Assembly (NCBI GenBank): GCA_947846985.1
Contig: CANTUZ010000002.1
Coordinates: 10,647,587 to 10,711,586, forward strand
From: Fratercula arctica
Lineage: Eukaryota; Chordata; Aves; Charadriiformes; Alcidae
DNA length: 64,000 bases
Reading direction: 5' to 3'
Shown: positions 1 through 59,109 of the stretch, piece by piece
Numbering within the stretch: the stretch's first letter is position 1
How the letters are laid out: each line of letters opens with the position of its first letter
Position numbers and translations under genes: made by a program
The notes under the pieces: model-generated
Database searches by the model: none
Told to the model about the DNA's origin: nothing
What the model saw: the letters and a program-made list of their open reading frames with translations, nothing else

Positions 1-2080
1 GAACTATGGGTCAGAAGAATTTTAATGAATTCTTGGGGAACCAGTCAGTCCGGTCCTGTGGTACCTGGACTATGTAACTTGCATGAGAGAAAGGGGTAAA
101 AATGTGGTTCAGCAGTACATGATTAGCGTTACGAACATTGTTGATAAGACTGCTACTGGTAGAAGCAAAGTAATCATAGTCATCATATCCGTTTTCAGTG
201 GCTCTTTGGGTGATCTGGGAGAAGCAGAGACCTTGCCTGGAAAGAAATAGATTAGATGACATTAGCCTAAAAAACGTTAGAGGCTGAGGTGACCCTCTGA
301 AGACCCGACGGGGTAAGAGGTGGGTGTGCTGCCAAACTGGGCTGAAGCAACAAGCGCACCGGGCAGAGTGGCATGAAAGCAGCATTTCCTTCACTGCTCA
401 CCAGCAAGCCACGTTCTTCGGATCAGAAAACAAACAGAAGCTAGGAAAACAAGGCCATGAATGTGTATGTTTTCAAAATTAGTCCTGAATTTATGTTTTT
501 TCTGATAAATTCTACAGGAAGCTGAGCAAAAGGGATAAAAAGCTGTCACTGTGCATGGTTTTGTCCTGTTAGTTTTGTGCTCCCAAAATGACTGTTCACA
601 TGTAATCTGCTTCCCTGCATGAAAAAATGTGGAGGCTTAAACCTTGTCAAGATGACTTCCAATGGAGTGCTTGGTCATTGACCAACAAGGGGAGCTTGAA
701 TCACAGGTGGGAAGTAGAGACTTCTTCTATGGGAGGAGCTGAGCAGTCTGATGGATGCTGTGTTAGAGGCAACCTCGGCCTGGAGCCTCTGGAGCTATTT
801 CTCTCAGCTCTTAAGACCTTGAGATATAAATAGAATGCTGTAATTCCATACAGAATTATGCTGCTTTGCCACTGTTGTTCCACCTGTGTGGATAAATAGA
901 AGATTTTATGGTCAGCATCCATCACGGCATAACTTTAATATAAAATCTTTTCTGTAAACAATTAAAGCAAAGTAACTGCCTCATGCTACCTGCAGCATGT
1001 TTACCGCAGGTGAGATTTTTAAAAGAATGAAGACATTTCATAGTTCGTTCTCACCTGTCATCGGTTATGAAAGGTTGAGCAAAAAAACTCTTCACATCAA
1101 GAAATTTTTAAAGCATTAAATAAAAATTTTATATGATCTCCCAAGCTACACAGTACTGACCTGCTGCTTGCTTTGCACTTGCCAGGCAGGGAATCCTCTG
1201 AGGTTTGCAGCCATAACTTTTACAAAGAGCCAGTCTAACCTACTAGTCTTTTTTTTTTTTTTTTTTTCCCCAAGTGGATCAACAACTTGGACTTCACAGC
1301 TCCTTGCTCATGAGAAACTAATAATGGTGCTAGGTATCTCTCTGCTCTAATTTTAAAGACTTGTTTCCATGACCACAATTTAGCATCAAATCTCATGGAA
1401 CAGTATTTCTTTTGAAGCCTGTATTTCCCCCAAAGCACCAAGCCTATATTTTTCTTAAGGCTGTCCTACTACTTGCCTTACTGATTTATATTAGGTTTTC
1501 CTCTGTCTTACTCCAAGCTTGCTTTTTTCTTTTTGAACTGATCCCACTCCCACATAAACACCTCCAAAATTAATGAGTAGCCTTTCAATTGACTTTGTTT
1601 GGGGACCGCATGCTTTAGGTGTGGAAAGCCTCTAATTTCACCTTGGTGATCTATAAATCAACACATCCTCCAACTTTTTAATAAAGGGCAAGAAATGTAA
1701 TTTTACAGCAATTTAAATCATGGACAAAGTCCAAATTTTTAAAATAGAATAATAACTTGGCTGCTTACGCTTTGCTCTCAGCCATGACACTCGGAAAACC
1801 ACATACTCAAATATAACCCAAAAGATGCTTAAAATATAGTGGAGCAGCAGAAGGAAAATCTGCTCAGGTGCCAGCTGGAAAACGATGGCTCTGCCTGAAG
1901 AGAATTATCTGTGAGGGCTGCCATTTTTGAGACTAAAATAAAGACGTACCGGGGGGGTGGGGGGGGGTGGAATTTTGTCTTCTCGCTTCTAGCAGCCAAA
2001 CTCACCTATTCAAAGCGTGTTTTTAAAAATTATGGTGATTTCTCTTCTCTTCCCTCAGCAACCACTCCTGGACATCACTC
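1..2080. other. Upstream intergenic DNA, no supported gene
   Basis: AT-rich unique sequence with a T run (about 1249-1267) and G-rich tracts (1951-1970). In mammals UBE3C lies upstream on the same strand, but I recognise none of its coding sequence here. Confidence 0.75.
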
Positions 2081-2337
2081 CTTCCCCTCACCCGCCCCCC
2101 TCAGAGAAGCACGGCGGGGTTTTCCACCCAACTGTCCGCCCTTGGGGGCTTAGAAACCCCGGCACAGCGGCAGCAGCAGTGCTGTGAGCGGGGAAGGCCT
2201 GACAGGGACGGCTACCACCTCTGCTGGGCCCGTAGCCCCGCCGGGCCCGTAGCCCCCGCAGCGCCGCCGGCGGCCGGCAGAGGGCGCACTCCGATTGCTG
2301 GCGGCCGGGCGGCGGCGGCGGCAGCGCTGTTCGAGAA

Positions 2338-2367
2338 ACTTCCGGAAACAGCCGGGCGGAAGTGACG
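2338..2367 (+). promoter_or_regulatory. ETS palindrome and composite ETS-CRE-like element
   Basis: ACTTCCGGAA (2338-2347) is an ETS/GABPA-type palindrome. GCGGAAGTGACG (2356-2367) joins an ETS core to a TGACG CRE half-site, a known composite class in CpG-island promoters. Another CTTCCTG ETS-like core follows near 2385. Their position about 110-140 bases before the exon 1 donor fits a core promoter. No heat-shock element was recognised nearby. Confidence 0.6.
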
Positions 2368-2379
2368 CCGCGTCCCTGA

Positions 2380-2480
2380 TGCAGCTTCCTGTTTGCGGCT
2401 GAGGTGAGCCGCCGCTGTTGCCGTTGTACCGGGCTGCTGGCGGGAAGGGTGGCGGCCGCGCTGCGGAGGCACCGGGACGG
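2380..2480 (+). other. DNAJB6: DNAJB6 exon 1 (non-coding 5' UTR), 5' end approximate
   Basis: The exon ends at a strong donor, ACGG then GTGAGT at 2481, inside the CpG island. Mammalian DNAJB6 also begins with a non-coding exon followed by a long intron. The start at about 2380 is inferred from the ETS/CRE cluster and not seen directly. An additional donor-like GAG/GTGAGC at about 2404 could give a shorter exon. Confidence 0.65.
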
Positions 2481-5400
2481 GTGAGTGTCCCGGGACGGGC
2501 CTGGCCTCGCCTCGCTCGGGGGAGGGGATGGGGAGAGCGGGGGGGGGGAAGGGAGCGGGTGCCGGTTTCTGGGCCAGGCCTGGGTTCGTAGCGACGGTGT
2601 CGCTGGTAACGGGGCCTGGGCCGCCGCCGCCATGCTGCGCGCCGGGGCACCGGCGGTGGGGCCTCCCCCTGCGGGGAGCCCGGAGCTCTGCCGGCCTCGG
2701 CGTCTCCTTCCCCTCGCGGAGGTGCGTGGCCGGGACGGGTGGAGCGGGGCGTGCGTGGGCAGCGGGGCGGGCGGCGGGGATCTCCGGCGCTCGGGGGTGG
2801 GCGGGGAGGGAGCCGCCGCCCGGGCGCCGTGGCTGCCGTGGGCTTACCCTTTACATAGGAGCGGAGGAGATATAGCTTGGGATCCCTAGCCGTATGGTCT
2901 CCGGTCAGATTTGTGTTCTGTGTGCGGCAAGCAGAGAGGACCTAGGGGGGAAAAAAAAGCCCGCATTTGCATTTTCGCTTGTGGAGGTTTCAGTTACAAA
3001 AAGGTGAGGGAGAGCATCAGTTCACTCTCTCGTTTTGAGTGTCTTGAACAAACCTTTTACTTAAATTCTTTTTTTTTCGCGGCGTACTTTTTTGGCACGC
3101 TTGTAAACTGAACGTGCTTTTTCCCCCGTTGATAGAAGTAGTTCAGTTAGATTCTGTTCTGTGTTTATTATCTCAGTGGGGTCAGTAGTAAGGTTTGCTG
3201 TGGTTGAAGGCGGTAGTGGTCAGGTGTTTAGAACTCGTTGTTGCCAAGTTCCAGGCTGAGTTGAAGACTGTCGCTGGCAGGTAAGGAACATAGTTTGTCA
3301 TCAGTATTTGCTAGACTTCTGAGAGGGCGGGAGTTGGGAAGTGAAGTTATTTATGAGCAGTGTTGCTGTTTGTAGCAACACTTTATGCTGTGTTACGGTT
3401 TTGTTGTTAGAGCTCTCGTTGGCTCCTGAAAACCTGTGCTGCAGGCTTGAGCCATTTTAATGAAGGCATTAGAAAAGGTTATTCAAAATACTGAGCAAAT
3501 TTTGTTTTGAATCCTGATAATAATCAACTGCTTGTTTCGTTCTCATTTGGAAACAGTAGCATCACAGAAGCTAAATTTGTAACAATGCTAACATGCAAAT
3601 GGTCAAGCTTGTGACATTGCACAGTCAGTCAGTGATCAAGCCCTGAGTTTTTAGGATGTAAAGTGTCAAAAAGTGATAAGAACAAGGTGTTGACACAGAG
3701 GGAACAGCTGGAATAAAACTAGGCTCTGTCTCTCTGGTCCTCTGAGGTTGCAGTTACTGCTGCCTGCTGACCTTAGTTTTTGTTTACTCTTTGGAGAGAT
3801 CCTTGTACTCTAGTTAGGAGGGATTTTTTGTTCAGCTGATGATCAAGAGCCTAGTGGTTAAAGTACCATTTAGTTTGCTGGATTGTGTTGTCAAAGAAGA
3901 TTTGTTTGGAGCAGTGAGTAAATGTATTTACAGAACTTGTCTCTGATTACTTTTCTATGTTTTTTTGGTTTGGGGTTTTTTTTTTTTTTTGTTTGTTTTA
4001 AACAGCCAAAATGGTAACTAGTGCTTAATTCTAGTCTTTAACTTTGTTTCCTCCTCTTGGCTCTCATGCTGCCCTTTCACTGGAGAGCAAGGAACTGTTC
4101 AAAATGGAAGATAATTTGTGATTAAATTTTCTTAAATAGTCTCAGACACTGGAGAAGAAATTTAAATTGCCACTTTTACTGACAGTACTGTTTAATATAA
4201 TAATATTTTCTCTATCTGTAAACTGCAAAGTTCCCCTCGTTCTCCATCAGATTTGTCTTTTTAGCACTTGTGCTATCTAACTATAGCATGTTCTTACCAA
4301 AACAGATTTTCTTTCTGGTATTTTCTTCTGTCTTTACTTGATTGATGCAGTTTGCTCATTTATCTTGGCTGGACTTTGAGGTAAAGCATGCAAGGCTTCA
4401 CTGTTGCGTGACAGAATTTTTAGTTGGAGGGATAATATGTTTTGGTATTTAGTTTTTTAATAGATATATAAAGTTGTTGCTACCTACCGTATTCTTTCTT
4501 TCCTGCACTAGAAATTTTGGAATGTACATGGAGAGGGGAAACAATTTACATTAAATAATTACCTCAATAATAAAGATATATGAGTTCCTAATAGTATTTG
4601 CGCTGTTCTGAGGAAAGAAATACCTGTGTGTTTGGGTTTGTTTTTTTTTAAGCTGTGAAACTTTCATAACTCCTACATCTGTATAGCTGTGCTTAATGCA
4701 TTGGTGCAGTTAGATCTGAGGTCGCGCAGGCTGAGGGTGATGACTGTGTTTTATTGTGAGTCCAGAAGCATTGAAGTTCTAGGCTGGAATTGATTGAAAT
4801 GTCACACCAGCTTGAACAGACTGAGTGCAGTCACCCGTGTTGTGTTCAGCTCTTGTGCTGCTGGCTGTAGAAGATAGTGCATCTTGATCGTGTCAGCACA
4901 GTGGACTTCCAGACTTGAGCGGATTAACAATCTGTTTCTTGCCATATAAATAGTGACGTTCTGAAGCCAATGTATTGCCTTAATTTTCAACTTAGTTGTG
5001 TGAGATTTAATATTCTGGTATTTTGCTCGCTAAGTAGGAAGTGCTCCATTTCTCTAATAGCATTTATAAAGAACCTCGTCAGCTGTGTCCTGAAAACGTT
5101 TTGTGTCAACAGCTTTTCCTTTGTCTTGATTTATTCCAGGAATGGAAGGATTAGTGAGAAATTACTTAGCTTTGTCAAAACTTTTTGGATCTTATATATG
5201 ATGATTGTTTATTTCAAGATAGATTTAGATTAAAATTGTAGTTGATGATATTAAACAAATTCTATTTTCTTGGTTTTTGAAGGAAATACTACATTTGAAT
5301 GGATGTTAGATTTTTCTTAAGTTTAGACTTAATGGAAGCATTATTCTGCTTCTGTTTATTTAGCTGCTAGGGAAGAAATAATTCATGCATATGAATTTCA

Positions 5401-8400
5401 TTCCTGCAGTTATTAGTCGTAGGTTTCATCTGTGTTTTCTATTTGTTCTGAGTAAGTACTGAAATGCCCCTGATATTAGTGAGGACTCAGCACTTAACAA
5501 GGGTCTTAGAGCTTATGTAATAATTCTGAAGCCATTCATAGCTATATGGCAGCCAGTTTCTGTTAAAACTTTGTTAATTCTTTTGATTAGAATAAATTAT
5601 TTTCTGTCTAAAAATGTAGTCTGAATCCATGGCAGCCTGTCATCATTGTTCTGAAAAAGAAATTGGCATTTACTTTAATGTAACATTTTTATTTTTTTCC
5701 TGGTTGGCTTAAGTAAAATTATCATGACTCCAAAAACTACTTCAGGGGAACTGTGTAGAAACTTGAAACTATTTTCTTTTCCCTGAAGGATCATCTGGTT
5801 GCATGTGATTATTTGGCTGAAACTTTCTGGACCCGATCTTTGCCAGTTGAGGATTTCACTGTTTTTAATCACTTAATCAAACACAGATCATACATTTTTT
5901 AAAATGAGTTAGGAATATTTTTACTTTCTATAAAAAAAGCCTTTTATGGTTAGTTTTAGGAGGGTACCAGTGTTCCAGATAGTTGTATGACACAATTCCA
6001 AATTTGGACACCTGAGTAGTTGTGTTTTGGAAAAATGCCCCTTTGCTTTAAGGAGAGATTGTGAATAAGTACCCCTTGATTTAAGGCATGCTCATAGATC
6101 AGGTAGATAAGCAGTAGAGTATCAGCCAAGGGCGTGAAGGTAGCCTAGTCACTGACCTACTTCCTTTTCCAGTTTTTGTTAACTAGTTTACCTGTCTTTC
6201 ACGGATGAAGATTTTCTGTTTCTTCTGCTTCCATTTTTGGTAGGTTAATTGTTTTTTAGTGGTTTCTTACTTGTTGCCCTCTTCAGACTTTGTGTGCCAG
6301 ACAGTAATATAGACCAGAAAGTCCTGTAGTTCTTGCCACAGTTGTGTCTTGCTGTTCTTGGGGAGGAGAGGAATGGACAGGGTGCTTTGTAACTTCTTGC
6401 CTTGAGGAAGTGAGTGACCCTTGTACAGGTGGCTCTTTTTTGGTTGTCTTTTTTTTTTTTGTTGTTTGGTGGCTTTTTTTTTTAATGGAACACAAACTGC
6501 AAGGTAAAGCAGTCAGCTTGTCTACCTTTTCACCTGTATGAACAGCATCCTTTCATATAATAATCACTGTAGTCAAATCCACTCTGTTTTCTAGCATGGA
6601 AACAGGATGTTTGGTGTAAACAGGAGATTTAAGCTAAGCTTTTTGGAATGTTCGTTTTATTAGATTCATCTCATGGTGATGCTGTGGTAGTATTAATGTA
6701 ATGAGTATAAACATTGCTATTTAAGTGCATTTTATTAACTTTAATTATATGGTAAACTTACATTTTTCCATGAAAGAATACGTTTCAGAACCTGTGAAGT
6801 TAAACTGTGACAGCTTTTCTAAGCTTAGGTTAGTAGAAGTAAAAAATACTGAGGTTTTTAATATCCCTTAGTCTGTACCACAGTGTGTATATGTCAGTGG
6901 GAAGAAAAGTTTAATGTTGGTGCATTATTTAAATGTATTGGTCAGTTTAATTAATCACAAACTTTATACAAGGTTTCTTGCTCTGTATGATTGCACTCAC
7001 CAGAATTAAGGTAACTTTCTTTTGGTTCCTTAGCATTCTTAAACTTCCTCTCATAAAGATTCTTCTGGTTTATAGTGCAGGCGTTTTTATGTTAGCGCTT
7101 GTACAGTGCTTGCACAGTGGACCTTTGCTAGTTCAGCCAAGGGACTGCTCATGGTCTCAGCTCAGTTATGTACAGCACATCCCAGATATTGTTGTTAGAA
7201 CTGACAAATATATCTTCATTTTATTTGGGAATTGGCCAGGATTTTGGGACTTGTATGGCTTTCTGTGTTGCTGAGTTGTACTAGGTAAAATGCACTTGAT
7301 TGTTGCCTGAGTGATGTTCCGCTCTGAAGCCTTGTGGTGTAAGACTTGTCTTTTTTTGGTTAGGACGTAGGATGACACCAGAAGACAGTTTCTATAACCA
7401 GTATCTGTGTGTTAAAGGCAGTGGCCTCTTCAAGCCAGTGAGTGCTCCTTGAGCCACTGGTACAAATGTGTCCTGGAAGCCTTGGCAAACAGTGCTTTAT
7501 GGTTGACCTTTATTTACCCTTCTTTTAGATAGGTAACTTGGAGAGATATAGGCAAGTAGTTACAATTCACAGATTACATTGAAATCCACAGCTTGTGAGC
7601 AAATGAAGTGACTGAACTTCACCTGAAGTTTGTTACTTTAAGACTGAAAATATTTGTGTATGTCTCTGAATTTATAGTACTGTAAATAATAAAAATCTTA
7701 GCAAAGGTGTCTTAGCTATATAAAAATCAAATGAGGAAATACTAGAAAACTTTGAAAGTGTGTGTGTTGCTTGGCATTCTTTGTGTGGCCCTGAATCCAC
7801 AACAGTATTAATGCGACTGTAGTCTTGTTCATATTTTGAAGTAGTGTAAAATTGTATCAGGTCCAGTTGACATACTACTTTCTAATAAAACTCTGGGAAT
7901 GTGAAAAATCATACTTTTTTTTAGTCATAGGTTACAATGCCCAAACATCCTCGAGCGTGTACATCATCTATTAACATACCAGAGACATCTCTAAATTGCT
8001 CAGTTGCTGTTGAGTAGGTCAGGCACAAGCTGGAGCTGAACTGGGATTCAGAACAGGGTATTCTTTCTGTTTTGCCAGCAGGATGAAATCTTTTAGCTAC
8101 ATTGTTAGAAAGCAGGCAGGTACTAGGAATGGGATGGCTGTGCAGTTTGCTTAGGATGTTGATGACTGGCTGTTTCTGTGAAGTACATGAATCAGGAATT
8201 TGGAACTCCATCTCCTTCTACCCAGGTGACTGCACTAGTCACTAAGCTTGAGCTATTCTGGCATGTTTCAGGACACTCTGTGCTGCCCTGTTGCTTCATG
8301 GCCAGAAATAGATAACTTTTTCTGACTAGGCTGACTGCAAAGGTCGTGTGCCCCTTGCTGTCTGAATTCTGTCCTGACTGATTTAAGAATTTATTGTTCG

Positions 8401-11400
8401 GATACCTTCTTCCCTTCTGTATTTAGTTGAGTGTGCTGCTTTGTTATCCTGGCAGACTGTGCATCTGATAACTTTTTTCTTTGTCATCTGATCTTATAAA
8501 AGTTTATTGCTCTCTACGTATCCGTCTTCTGTAATTCTCCTCATGCCTTTTATGTAGCTGAGCACTTTGCTGTAAAGAGAGTTTATGAGCTGGGTTTGAA
8601 GATAACTCTAAACTGACCTGACTTTGGGCTGTGCTGTAAGAGGGAGGTCCCAAGCCTGGTCATGTACTCCTTTCAGTTGTCTTGTGTCGCTATGAGCACT
8701 CAGGGCTTCTGCTCAGTAAGCTAGAACAAAGCTGACTTCTCCTGTGGTGACTGAGAAATCTATAAGCTATGGAAACTTTTTTAATTCACGTGAACATTTG
8801 GATGTTTGATTTGTTCATGCTCCGAAGAAGGAGTTAGAGTAGCTGATAGCATCCTATAAACATAGAGCAAGTAACTTTAGATTTTTTGCAAGCAAACACG
8901 AAGGCTGTGTTTGCTCTTTCATCTGGAGTTTTTTTGCTTGTTTTTTTCTTCTAAGACTTTGAAGATTTTCTGTGGTTGGAGACGAGAAATTAGCTAATGT
9001 GGGCTGGCTTCCTTGTGGCTTTGGAAAAAAAACCCTCATGAGTGCCTAGTTACTGAGCCTTCCTTGTGAATTTAGAGACAAATTGTTTGACCGATTTGGG
9101 GTTGGAATAAGATTTTTGTCATGTCATTTTGGTTAGGACAGTTGAGTATTTCTGCTTTTCATTTTGCAGGAAGGCATATGGCTTGCTTCTTTGAATTATC
9201 TAGGTGCTTTGACCATGCAGATTCCTACTAGCCTTTAAAAAAAAATAAAATCAGTAGTTTTATCAGCTGTTTTCTGTTTTGTTACAAGTTGGTGGTGGTT
9301 TTCTTGAGTGAATGTTTTTTTTTTTCTTGGAAAGGTTGGAGGCAGAGGTCTTTTCTAGTTTGTGAGTGGTTTTTGGGTTGTTTTGTTGGTGTTGTGGTTT
9401 TTTTTTTTTTTTTTACTGGATGTTGAGCAAAAATCCAAGTATTTTTAAGGGGCTAAATATTAACTGATACTGTTTCATGTTTTTTGGTGTTTTACTTAAG
9501 ATGGCCAAAAAAAAAAAGCTGCAAATGAATTTTCTTGATGTAAACATCGCCAGAACTGTTTCGCACACGAGAAAAAAAGTTCCTGTGATAACTTAAATTG
9601 TAGCAGTGCAGTTCATACTTTATGGTAACTAGCAGGTAGAAATAATGATTAATTGGAGATGAACTCTTCCTGTTACATGAATGTTTGATTAAGGGAAGGA
9701 GAATATAAACAGTTTCTTTTCTTTAGAGAGCTGTTGGCTTGTCTTAATTCCAGACTTTATATTAGTGGCAAGTAAAGGCTGAACAGTAACACACTCGCAA
9801 AAGAATAGAATATGCAACCTGCTGACGCTTCTTTGAAATGAATAATTCCTCTGTTCTTGGAGGAGTTGCTTTTTAGGGTCAGAGTAATCTAGTAAGTACT
9901 AGTCATGTAGCCTCAGCGTTCATTTTTGGTCCCACCTTCAGGCTTCTGTTACTTAGGATATATTGGTAAATTCATTGAGTCCGAACTTAGAACACTGCAG
10001 CACTATTTCTAAACAAACAGCTAAAGTGTTTAAAGAAATACATGTCGAAATTAATATGACTACCAGCATGCACAAAGTTCTCTAGGAAAAGATGTGATTT
10101 ACTTTTTACATCTAAGTTGCTTTTCCTACCTGCTTCTTCCAGTTAGAAGCTTGAGTTTTGAATTTTACCTCTAAGATACCTGCCTAAATTGAGAGGAGTG
10201 CTAATGCAAGTCTTGAATTTAAGAAAAAAAGGAGAATATGGAAAAAACTACTTAGCAGTATGGTATGTGCTCTTAATGTGTTGTGGCTTCCTGCTGCTAG
10301 CTCACTGGTTTTAGGCTAGTATCTCGTTAGGAGGGGCTCTGACCTCTAGCCCTAAGTCTGACTCATACTAGATTTCGCACGTATTTCCCCCCCATCCCTG
10401 ATTTCTTTCTGTAAACTGTGTGTTCCATACATGCTATTACTCATAAGGATTGGCTACAGGATTTGATAACATACTTAACCCATCCTAACCATACTCCTCA
10501 CCTGTTTATTCATAGAGCTGTTCTCTTAATCAATGTTTGGGAAACAGCAAAACTAGTGAGGCTAGTTGATAGCAAATATTCTGGGATATTTTTGGTAACT
10601 ATATGTTTACATATTGTACCCTGCCATTACTCTATTAGTATTGGCATTCGTAATGGTCATTTTAATGCGTGTCTCCCAACTTCCCTTGGTGTTGATCACA
10701 ACATTAACTATACCCTTACTATTTTTTTCAGTGTGGAGGTTTTTACTTTTTTTTTTTCAGTGTGGAGGTTTCTTCAAAGGGCAGAGTCAATTAGAGGTCT
10801 GTTTACCTGCTACACTTTAATTTTGTAAGTGTTTGTGGAACCATATGATTAACTAGATTGCTAAAACCACCTGTTTTAAAAACATGTAGCTCCTCAAATA
10901 CATTTTTTTTTTCTGTAAGTAGTTTGGAGGGGGGAGGTAGCATGGCAGGGTATCTCTTAAACTGGTTTTGTCATTTGAGGAAATGTGTGTGTAACCGCAT
11001 CCCTAATTAAAGTTAATTAAGCTTTAACCTACAACAGCAATGTATTTTGAAGATGTACCAATCTATTTTAAAAGGAAGTATCTCTTTAATGTTTGTATCC
11101 CAGGATGTTGAAAGATACATGTAATACTGGTACAATAAATTAATTTCATAATATTCCCCTGGGCTATATCATACTTGATTCTTTCAGCATTTATGTGAAA
11201 GAACATGAAAATGAGACTTTGGGCTGAAATTAAAAACACTAAAAGGCTTGAGGGAAGGAGGGAAGTGATTTCAAAGAATTTTTGTTCTTGATGCACAGGA
11301 TAAGAAAATGTGACATACAGTGCTGTATTGTTATGTTCTAAGTATATTTGAGTGACTTTGCCTGCAATGAGTTGATAACTCATTGAAAAGATCAGTGCTG

Positions 11401-11954
11401 CCTTGTTCATAAAACTTGAAATGAGCCAGCAGCAATGGTAGGATGGAAGGGTGGTTGGAAGTTTTACCAGAATGGAGACTTGTTACAGTGGTGGGGAGAA
11501 AAAGCCTTTGCATGAACGGATGAAATGTTCTTGAAATTGTTGGAAAGATACTTTAAGCTTAGTGGTCATCTAGTTGAAGTAGTGGTTAGTATAACTGTTC
11601 CTTGTAACTATTCTCTCATATCAACAAGAGACTAACTGTATTTAAATTGAGTAGGGCAAATGCTTTTTATTCTAGTTTGCAGATTTCTTAGGACTCTTGT
11701 GAAAACTTATTTTCTTGTACTAAGAAACACAAGGTACTTCTGTACTTGAGTTGGTTGGTTAACCTTGTGGTGTGAGCAGTTTTGCCTGGCTATGTATTTT
11801 ATGTTGGTAAACATAAATTTCTAAACATTTGAATTTTTAAAAACAAGCAGTTCTCTTGGATCAGGTTTGGTACTGGAAGATACTAGGCTCCTACCTGACT
11901 TTTATGAAGTAACATTACTGGACAAGCTTCATTTACAAGTTCTTGTTGTTACAG
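2481..11954 (+). other. DNAJB6: DNAJB6 intron 1 (9.5 kb)
   Basis: Begins GTGAGT and ends TTGTTACAG. Apart from the 3' part of the CpG island it is AT-rich with many poly-T tracts (for example near 3978, 9313 and 9400). I recognise no gene, RNA gene or transposon in it. Short open frames, including a 136-codon one at 10418-10828, have no recognisable similarity. Confidence 0.85.
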
Positions 11955-11998
11955 GACTTGAAAGACTCAGCTGTTGTTAACAAAACAACTACTGAAAC

Positions 11999-59082
<47,084 letters not shown>

Positions 59083-59101
59083 TGTTAGCTCCCCGGCAGA
59101 T

Positions 59102-59107
59102 AATAAA
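59102..59107 (+). promoter_or_regulatory. DNAJB6: Poly(A) signal of the long isoform
   Basis: AATAAA begins 20 bases after the long-form stop and is followed by CTTGTGTGCC, a GT-rich element. It implies a very short 3' UTR and supports exon 9 being terminal. Confidence 0.7.
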
Positions 59108-59109
59108 CG

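Larger units (their letters stand above)
2090..2880 (+). promoter_or_regulatory. DNAJB6: CpG-island promoter of DNAJB6
   Basis: A GC-rich, CpG-dense block with many GGGCGG/CCGCC-like boxes sits in otherwise AT-rich DNA and surrounds the inferred first exon. It lacks an obvious TATA box, as expected for a housekeeping chaperone promoter. The island edges are estimated by eye. Confidence 0.9.

Noticed and set aside
1..1400. 3' end of the upstream neighbour (UBE3C expected from mammalian gene order)
   Set aside because: No HECT-domain coding sequence is recognisable, and a 3' UTR cannot be identified from sequence alone.
2088..2633. 181- and 166-codon antisense open frames across the CpG island
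   Set aside because: Low-complexity Pro/Arg/Ala products in overlapping frames, as expected from GC-rich DNA lacking stops. No domain or conserved pattern is recognisable.
10418..10828. 136-codon open frame with a hydrophobic overlapping frame, considered as a nuclear mitochondrial insert or retroviral piece
   Set aside because: Neither frame matches any mitochondrial or retroelement protein I recognise, and the end of the frame runs through a tandem duplication.
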